Assembly (NCBI GenBank): GCA_002391425.1
Contig: DGEZ01000044.1
Location: forward strand, 1-5,068
DNA length: 5,068 nucleotides
DNA from: Micrococcales bacterium UBA3913
Lineage (GTDB): Bacteria > Actinomycetota > Actinomycetes > Actinomycetales > Microbacteriaceae
Direction: 5' to 3'
Position numbers and translations under genes: made by a program. This document shows positions 1 to 3,911 of the stretch, in pieces. The notes beneath the pieces are model-generated. The model worked only from the letters and a program-made list of their open reading frames with translations. It did no database searches and had not been told where the DNA came from. The stretch's first letter is position 1, and each line of letters opens with the position of its first letter.

Positions 1-159
1 GTGCGCGCCGCCTACGGCGACGGCATCGGGCACATCTTCCTGCTCACGGCGATCGTGTCACTGATCACCGTGGCTGCCGTCGCGTTCATCCCCCACAAGA
101 GGCTGCGCAAGACGCTGGAGCTCCAGCACGCGACCGCCGCGAGCGATGGGGCCAGCTGA
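1..159 (+). CDS. MFS multidrug-efflux-type transporter, C-terminal end (partial)
   Basis: The open frame enters from the left edge and ends at TGA 157-159, leaving 52 residues. Visible are a short loop (AYGDGIG), one hydrophobic segment of about 20 residues (roughly 12-31, HIFLLTAIVSLITVAAVAFI), then a basic cytoplasmic tail starting HKRLRKTLEL. This loop, last helix, F-I-P-x-K-x-L-R-x-T-L layout is what I know from the end of actinobacterial DHA2-type (14-helix, proton-driven) major facilitator drug exporters. The GTG at base 1 is an internal codon, not a start. The gene is convergent with the minus-strand lipoprotein gene, with 71 bases between their stop codons. Family is reasonably supported by the tail. 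The substrate cannot be judged, and another MFS subfamily remains possible. Confidence 0.75.
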   Translation: MRAAYGDGIGHIFLLTAIVSLITVAAVAFIPHKRLRKTLELQHATAASDGAS

Positions 160-202
160 GGGCAGACACCGGGATGCAGGCACTGTAAGGGCAGACACCG
201 GG
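160..202. repeat. 14-bp direct repeat pair in the convergent gap
   Basis: GGGCAGACACCGGG occurs at 160-173 and again, exactly, at 189-202, a period of 29 bases. The first copy starts directly after the TGA of the MFS gene. The second is preceded by TAA. The repeat is not palindromic, and I see no hairpin with a T-tract in 160-230, so this is not an obvious terminator. It could be a paired protein-binding site, or a remnant of a mobile-element end or small duplication. Function is unknown. Confidence 0.6.
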
Positions 203-230
203 GAAGTGTGCGCGATGAGAACGGCAGCGT

Positions 231-908
231 CTACTGCTCGCTCTCCCCCAGCCCAAGGTGCTCAGACAGCTCTTCCGCGAACGTCATACTCCCCTCACGG
301 GTGAAATGCAGGCCAGTACTATCTGCGACCTGCCCATCTGCGACAATCCATCCCGACTCGACAGGGTTGAGGTACTCGACACCGACACTTTGGGCTGCCT
401 CCATAAGCCACGAGGCCCACTGCCGGGCAAGACTATTCCACTCACCGGTCACAGAAATGGGTGCCAACACAACCACACGCACTCCCACCGAGGCGGCCGG
501 AGCAAGCGCCGCGGTGATTGCCGAAACAGCCTGTTCTTCGTCCACGTATCCGGCGTCCACGTCCCGCATCCCCAAAGCGATGATCAGAGTGGACACGCCA
601 CTGCTTGCCACAGCCTCACGTACACGTTGCTCAGCGTTCTGACCAGAGTCACCGACGATGAGGTATCCGCTTCCCGCATCCGCATCAACATAGGCATCGG
701 TGGTCTCGCTCTGCGCCGCGAGGACCGTCGGCCAGGCCGCCGATCCGTCCGTGCTGATCCCGCTGTCGTCCGTGATCACTGCCGTCTGCGATAACGGCTT
801 CATACTGACCTGAGTCTCGCTGCTGCTACAACCGACCATCACACCACCAAGGATGCCGGCCACAACAAGCAGAACTCCGAGACTGCGCCAGGAGCGTATC
901 TGCATCAC
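231..908 (-). CDS. Secreted lipoprotein with degenerate SGNH/GDSL-hydrolase fold
   Basis: A 225-residue protein. It has a lipoprotein signal peptide: basic n-region with R5 and R8, hydrophobic residues 10-26, then a lipobox-like VMVGC with C27 as the likely lipidated cysteine. The mature part fits the actinobacterial SGNH-hydrolase layout: block I at 46-54 (TDDSGIST) followed by AAWPTVLA, a GSGYL segment at 79-83, block III at 111-117 (ALGMRDV), an ESGWI segment at 184-188, and block V at 196-206 around H201. SGNH enzymes usually remove acyl or acetyl esters from glycans or lipids. Here, by my recalled alignment, S49 and H201 remain, but the block I Gly is Asp, the block III Asn is Asp116, and the Asp three residues before the His is Thr198. 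It may therefore be inactive or altered. Start is GTG at 908, overlapping the upstream TGA by four bases; the adjacent ATG at 905 is equally possible. Only a weak, distant AAAGG precedes it, so translation is probably coupled to the Ig-like gene. Confidence 0.72.
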   Translation of the reverse strand: MMQIRSWRSLGVLLVVAGILGGVMVGCSSSETQVSMKPLSQTAVITDDSGISTDGSAAWPTVLAAQSETTDAYVDADAGSGYLIVGDSGQNAEQRVREAVASSGVSTLIIALGMRDVDAGYVDEEQAVSAITAALAPAASVGVRVVVLAPISVTGEWNSLARQWASWLMEAAQSVGVEYLNPVESGWIVADGQVADSTGLHFTREGSMTFAEELSEHLGLGESEQ

Positions 909-1888
909 AAGCTATGGCGACCTTTTCTCTTCGAGAACAGCAAGCCGAGGAGCCCAGCCAGTATGAACACAACCCCGAGGCCGAAGGGCACCGAAGCTAC
1001 CGGAGCACTTGCACTCGTATTGGTGAGCGTCTTCGTACCGGTCCCGGTATTCCCCGTTGCCGTATTCCCCGTAACCACACCCGGAACAGTGCCCGGTACC
1101 GAGCCCGAACCGGCTCCCTGTGTGCTGCCGGCGTTCCCTCCCGTGCCACTGCCAGACGAGGCGGCCGACACCGTGATGGGTACCGAGAAGGTTCCTTCAG
1201 CAGTGCGATACTCCAGCCGGTGGCTCCCCGCTTCCAGCGAAGTCGGCAGCGTGAACTGTAAGGTCACGACACCAGAGGCATTGGCCGTACCAGATGTGAG
1301 GTAGATCGGGCTGGAATACACGTAGAGGTACACAACCTCACCTGGGGTCAACCCCGTGAGGGTCAGGGTCTGTTGCGTTCCGGCTTGGGGGGTCCAGTCG
1401 GACAGTTCTGGCTGCCCGAATGTGCTGCTGGCCTCGGCAGTGGCCGCACGGGAAACGGTGAAGCTCCCGCTCGTTTCCTGGGTGGCCGCAAAACCGCCCG
1501 ACCCCACGTACACGACCGTGTACCTGTGATCACCGTCAGCGATTGTGGCTGGGATCGAGAAGGTTGCGGTGCCCCCCTGTAGCTGGATGTCAACGCTCTG
1601 AGCACCATCCAGGACGAACCGAACCGTGCCCGTCGGAGTGAGTCCGTCCGCAGAGACCTCCGCCGTAATATCCAGGAGATTTGCGGAACTTCCCGCCCCA
1701 GCAGAGGTGACGCTGACTGTCGTCGCGCGTGCCCCGATAGTGACCGGAACCTTAGCACTCGTACTGGCCGCGTACCCTACCGACCCGCTGTAGCTGACTG
1801 CCAGGCTCAGCTCACCTATGGCGCTGAGCCCTGCGGTATCGAGGCTGAAAGTTGCCGAACCCTCGACGAGTTCGACCTCCCTCGTCAC
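905..1888 (-). CDS. Ig-like repeat surface protein, C-terminal part (5'-truncated and frameshifted)
   Basis: A 327-residue frame from a GTG at 1888 that is probably not a native start: no Shine-Dalgarno sequence precedes it, no signal peptide follows, and it begins inside an Ig-like fold whose first half lies in the frame upstream. Domains: end of Ig domain 1 (about 1-52, with VELVEGSATFSL and AVSYSGSVGYAAS), Ig domain 2 (about 53-146, with TPTGTVRFVLDG and VVYVGSGGFAAT), a third beta-rich domain (about 155-242, with LTGLTPGEVVYLYV and EAGSHRLEYR), a Gly/Ser/Thr/Val linker (243-297), one membrane helix (about 299-318) and a basic tail SKRKGRHSL. No LPXTG sortase motif precedes the helix, so it would be held by the helix alone. 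Bacterial Ig repeats usually form stalks or adhesins at the cell wall; that role is inferred. The stop overlaps the lipoprotein start, suggesting an operon. Reinitiation at the GTGA overlap (1885-1888) could give a cytoplasmic product. I regard it as probably a gene fragment. Confidence 0.7.
   Translation of the reverse strand: MTREVELVEGSATFSLDTAGLSAIGELSLAVSYSGSVGYAASTSAKVPVTIGARATTVSVTSAGAGSSANLLDITAEVSADGLTPTGTVRFVLDGAQSVDIQLQGGTATFSIPATIADGDHRYTVVYVGSGGFAATQETSGSFTVSRAATAEASSTFGQPELSDWTPQAGTQQTLTLTGLTPGEVVYLYVYSSPIYLTSGTANASGVVTLQFTLPTSLEAGSHRLEYRTAEGTFSVPITVSAASSGSGTGGNAGSTQGAGSGSVPGTVPGVVTGNTATGNTGTGTKTLTNTSASAPVASVPFGLGVVFILAGLLGLLFSKRKGRHSL
1047..1072 (-). repeat. 15-bp tandem duplication in the linker of the Ig-like gene
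   Basis: GTATTCCCCGT appears at 1047-1057 and 1062-1072 (plus strand), a period of 15 bases. On the coding strand it encodes two copies of a Thr-Gly-Asn-Thr-(Ala/Gly) pentapeptide in the low-complexity linker before the membrane helix. Being a multiple of three, copy-number change would keep the frame and simply alter linker length. Confidence 0.55.
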
Positions 1889-2715
1889 GGCCCCAGCGTT
1901 GCGGTGACTGTACCCGCCGGGGTTCCGGAGGCGCTTTCCACGTTTACCGTGAAGCCGAGAACGTCACCATAGCCTGCGATGAAGCCGACCACGATAGCAC
2001 CCAGGAAGCCCGTGTTGAGGAAGGTCTGGCTGTCCCCCTCACCCGTGGACAGGTACTGGATCGAGGCGACCACACCATTCTTGTTGCACAACAGACCCGC
2101 GATCATGCCCACCGCGAGACCGGGACGATCTGCGATCGCCTGCGCAATGAAGCCCGCCAGTACGGGGATGAACAGGGCGAACGCTGCCGTGCCGACCTGG
2201 TTGAGGTTGTCCCAGAATGATCCCGGCTCCACCGAGATCCCGCTGGTCGAGGTGGTCCCGCCAAGACCCAGTGCCAGGGCGATAAAAATACCACCTGCGA
2301 CAACGAAGGGGATCATGGCTGACACGCCACTCATCAGCGCCGTATACACAATGTTCTGGGGCTTCGCTCCCACCACCGAGGCCTCTGTCCCGCCGCCGCG
2401 CTTTGCCGCGAGGATGGGCGCGCTCTTCGCCTCCTCCAGCAGCTTCTCTGGATGCTCGATGCCCTCACTAACGCTCCGGCTGAGCACCCGCTTGCCGATG
2501 AAACGATCGAGATCGACCTCTTTGTCGGCTGCGATCACCACTGCATCCGCCGCTGCGACGTCCTCGGCGGTGAGCACGTTCTCTGCGCCGATTGATCCCT
2601 GTGTCTCGACCTTGATCTCTGCTCCCGCCGCCTTTGCCGCGGCCTCCAGCTTCTCTGCAGCCATATATGTGTGAGCAATCCCCGTGGGACATGCCGTAAT
2701 GGCAATATATTTCAT
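1885..2715 (-). CDS. Fructose-family PTS IIB-IIC component, truncated in IIC and fused to an Ig-like segment
   Basis: Encodes 276 residues from ATG 2713-2715. Residues 1-97 are a complete fructose-type IIB domain with the phospho-accepting Cys9 in ITACPTGIAHTYMA, then SIGAENVLTAEDVAAAD and a GKRVLSRSV segment. A linker (98-118) leads to IIC at about 119 (PQNIVYTALMSGVSAMIPFV), with hydrophobic segments near 128-152, 174-195, 197-209 and 235-249. IIB passes phosphate from IIA to the sugar while IIC carries it through the membrane. A full fructose IIC has roughly 340 residues; only about 130 are present, and residues 250-276 are Ig-like, ending at a frameshift stop. Transport is therefore unlikely. 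No IIA domain is fused, and no IIA gene lies in the window. The ATG is chosen because it starts exactly at the IIB domain, has a good ribosome site, and the longer start at 2775 would lie at about the predicted transcript start. Most likely a broken gene, or an assembly chimera. Confidence 0.8.
   Translation of the reverse strand: MKYIAITACPTGIAHTYMAAEKLEAAAKAAGAEIKVETQGSIGAENVLTAEDVAAADAVVIAADKEVDLDRFIGKRVLSRSVSEGIEHPEKLLEEAKSAPILAAKRGGGTEASVVGAKPQNIVYTALMSGVSAMIPFVVAGGIFIALALGLGGTTSTSGISVEPGSFWDNLNQVGTAAFALFIPVLAGFIAQAIADRPGLAVGMIAGLLCNKNGVVASIQYLSTGEGDSQTFLNTGFLGAIVVGFIAGYGDVLGFTVNVESASGTPAGTVTATLGP
1888..1894 (-). other. Apparent one-base frameshift at a G4 run inside Ig domain 1
   Basis: On the coding strand the sequence reads CTG GGG CCG TGA. 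The upstream frame carries the first strands of an Ig-like domain (FTVNVESASGTPAGTVTATLG) and stops here; the -1 frame carries the continuation (VTREVELVEGSATF). One extra G in the run GGGG (1891-1894) would give CTG GGG GCC GTG ACG and a continuous domain reading Leu-Gly-Ala-Val-Thr-Arg. That protein homology crosses the stop without a gap supports a lost base or a read error rather than two genes. The run is short for strong programmed slippage. Confidence 0.7.
1963..1974 (-). other. Fusion junction between PTS IIC and Ig-like domain
   Basis: Up to about Tyr249 of the PTS protein (codon TAT, 1969-1971) the sequence is typical of fructose-family IIC (TGFLGAIVVGFIAGY). From the following Gly-Asp onward (GDVLGFTVNVESASGTPAG) it is a typical start of a bacterial Ig-like domain, where a Tyr-Gly pair commonly precedes the first strand. 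The joint therefore falls on a Tyr-Gly pair that both parents could supply, which suggests a join through a few shared bases and explains the retained frame. Exact end points cannot be fixed without the parent sequences. Confidence 0.7.
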
Positions 2716-2723
2716 TGTTCCGA

Positions 2724-2730
2724 CTCCGCC
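2724..2730 (-). promoter_or_regulatory. Ribosome binding site of the PTS gene
   Basis: The coding strand reads GGCGGAG, then eight bases, then ATG at 2715. This spacing and the GGAG core support ATG 2713-2715 over the in-frame ATG 60 bases upstream. Confidence 0.6.
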
Positions 2731-2780
2731 TCTCTGCGCTGCTTGATCTTTTATGGAGAGAAGGCCTTCACACATTCACC

Positions 2781-2810
2781 ACTATGTGAACGCTAACATC
2801 TTCGGGACAA
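2781..2810 (-). promoter_or_regulatory. Candidate sigma-70-type promoter of the PTS gene
   Basis: On the minus strand, TTGTCC (2810-2805) resembles a -35 box and CATAGT (2786-2781) a -10 box, separated by 18 bases. This predicts transcription starting near 2774 and a leader of about 60 bases before the ATG at 2715. The stretch is visibly more A+T-rich than its surroundings. The boxes match consensus only partly, and the call gains weight mainly from the operator-like palindrome lying between them. Confidence 0.42.
2785..2798 (-). promoter_or_regulatory. LacI-family / cre-like operator in the PTS promoter
   Basis: The minus strand reads TGTTAGCGTTCACA, an imperfect palindrome around a central CG. 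It fits the relaxed catabolite-response pattern TGWNANCGNTNWCA at every fixed position and resembles the TGTTAGCGCTAACA-type operators of actinobacterial LacI-family sugar repressors. It fills the gap between the candidate -35 and -10 boxes and overlaps the -10 by two bases, a position where a bound repressor would block RNA polymerase. This suits a sugar-inducible PTS gene. The regulator gene is not in the window. Confidence 0.55.
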
Positions 2811-2915
2811 CTCCAATCAAATGTGGACCCTCACGCAATCTCTCGATGAAGTGCACACACAGTGAGCGGCCGCCGTGCTGCCGAAACAGTTCTTTGCCAC
2901 AAAGCACTCGCACAC

Positions 2916-3001
2916 CTGGACGCCCACGCGCCCAGAAACCCCCACGCTGGGGGAGGCCATGCGCCTGGCCGCAGTTGCTGACACCCACGCGGCCAGAAAC
3001 G
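2916..3001. repeat. Hairpin-rich tract with an imperfect 18-bp repeat between folD and the PTS gene
   Basis: CCCACGCGCCCAGAAACC (2923-2940) and CCCACGCGGCCAGAAACG (2984-3001) match at 16 of 18 positions, with a period of 61. Each copy contains the right arm of a hairpin: CTGGACGC (2916-2923) pairs with GCGCCCAG (2928-2935) with one mismatch and a four-base loop, and CTGGCCGC (2965-2972) pairs perfectly with GCGGCCAG (2989-2996) around a 16-base loop. Between them lie the CCCCCA/TGGGGG hairpin at 2939-2953 and a small GGCCA/TGGCC hairpin at 2955-2970. I see no coding sequence here. It may be a tandem terminator, an RNA-stabilising end of the glyA-folD transcript, or a dispersed palindromic repeat. 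Confidence 0.55.
2934..2953 (-). terminator. folD: Candidate terminator of the glyA-folD transcript
   Basis: Reading the minus strand, CCCCCA GCG TGGGGG (2953-2939) forms a perfect six-pair stem with a three-base loop, followed by TTTCT. It lies 74 bases past the folD stop and ahead of the PTS promoter, where a transcript end is expected. The T-tract is short, as is common in high-G+C actinobacteria, so efficiency is uncertain. Confidence 0.5.
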
Positions 3002-3026
3002 CCCGACTAGGCAGGATGAGACCAAC

Positions 3027-3911
3027 TCAGACCCCGGCGGGAGCCTCCGCGCAACGCACTACATTCCGCAGCAACATCGCCCGCGTCATCGGGCCGATTC
3101 CGCCAGGGTTCGGGGCCAGCCACGACGCCACCTCAGCGACCGCGGGATCCACGTCGCCGATCTGACGCGATTTGCCCGTCACCGGATCCGTCACGCGCGT
3201 GATGCCGACATCCACCACGATTGCCCCAGGTTTCACCCAATCCGGCTTCACCAGGTGCGCGGAGCCGGCCGCAGCGACAATGATGTCCGCTTTACGTGCC
3301 CGATTCGGAATGTTCTTCGACTTCGAGTGCAGCAGCGCCACCGAGGCATCCACGCCCCGCCGGGTCATCATCATCGCCAGCGGACGGCCCACCGTCGCAC
3401 CGGCACCGATGATGCACACCGCCGCGCCCTCCAGCTCGATGTCGTACCGCTTCAGCAACTCGATGATGCCCGCGGGCGTACACGGCTCGGGCGTGTGCAT
3501 ATCGCCCTGAGCATCCAGCACCAGGGTGCCCAGGTTCATCGGGTGCAGACCATCCGCATCCTTGCTCGGATCGATGCGCGCCAGCGCCGCCACGGGGTCG
3601 AGCCCGGCAGGCAGCGGCAGCTGCACGATGTAACCGCTCACGCGAGAGTCCGCGTTGAGGGCATCCACCGCGTCCTCCACCTGGCGCTGCGTGGCATCCG
3701 CCGGCAGATCGATGCGCACCGACTCAATGCCCACCTCGGCGCAATCCCGGTGCTTCGCGGCGACGTAGATCTCAGAACCCGGATCATTGCCCACCAGGAG
3801 CGTGCCCAGCCCCGGATCAACTCCGCGCTTCTTCAACTCGACGACGCGGGCGGCGACCTCAGCCTTGATCTGCCGGGCCGTCGCCCTCCCGTCGAGGATG
3901 CGCGCACTCAC
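3027..3911 (-). CDS. folD: Bifunctional methylene-THF dehydrogenase / methenyl-THF cyclohydrolase
   Basis: A complete 294-residue protein, usual length for FolD. This cytosolic enzyme uses NADP to oxidise 5,10-methylene-THF to methenyl-THF and then hydrolyses it to 10-formyl-THF, which feeds purine and formyl-Met synthesis. Visible landmarks: Y49 and K53 in SEIYVAAKHRDC (catalytic Lys), Q97 in VQLPLPAG, D120 in SKDADGLHP, CTPAGI at 144-149, the nucleotide-binding loop GAGATVGRP at 169-177, VVDVGI at 232-237, and PNPGGIGPMT at 267-276. All key positions I can recall are present, so it should be active. The GTG start at 3909-3911 overlaps the glyA stop by four bases (GTGA) with no strong ribosome site, implying coupled translation. 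GlyA makes the methylene-THF that FolD consumes. No other start is better placed. Confidence 0.95.
   Translation of the reverse strand: MSARILDGRATARQIKAEVAARVVELKKRGVDPGLGTLLVGNDPGSEIYVAAKHRDCAEVGIESVRIDLPADATQRQVEDAVDALNADSRVSGYIVQLPLPAGLDPVAALARIDPSKDADGLHPMNLGTLVLDAQGDMHTPEPCTPAGIIELLKRYDIELEGAAVCIIGAGATVGRPLAMMMTRRGVDASVALLHSKSKNIPNRARKADIIVAAAGSAHLVKPDWVKPGAIVVDVGITRVTDPVTGKSRQIGDVDPAVAEVASWLAPNPGGIGPMTRAMLLRNVVRCAEAPAGV

Noticed and set aside
258..794. Plus-strand open frame opposite the SGNH lipoprotein
   Set aside because: The minus strand has a signal peptide, lipobox and SGNH blocks; the plus reading has no domain and starts within the antisense of the real gene.
1888..1896. Programmed -1 ribosomal frameshifting at CTG GGG CCG
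   Set aside because: There is no proper X XXY YYZ slippery heptamer and only four Gs. A -1 slip on GGG is possible but an indel is simpler, so I report it as an apparent frameshift.
1852..2220. Plus-strand open frame across the PTS-Ig junction
   Set aside because: Both sides of the junction have strong protein homology on the minus strand; the plus translation is Arg-rich with no recognisable domain.
2760..2769. Perfect 10-bp palindrome GAAGGCCTTC in the PTS leader
   Set aside because: Short, with no loop for a stable hairpin and no matching known operator; it may be chance.
2916..3001. CRISPR-like repeat array
   Set aside because: Only two imperfect copies, the region between them is itself self-complementary, and there are no cas genes in the window.
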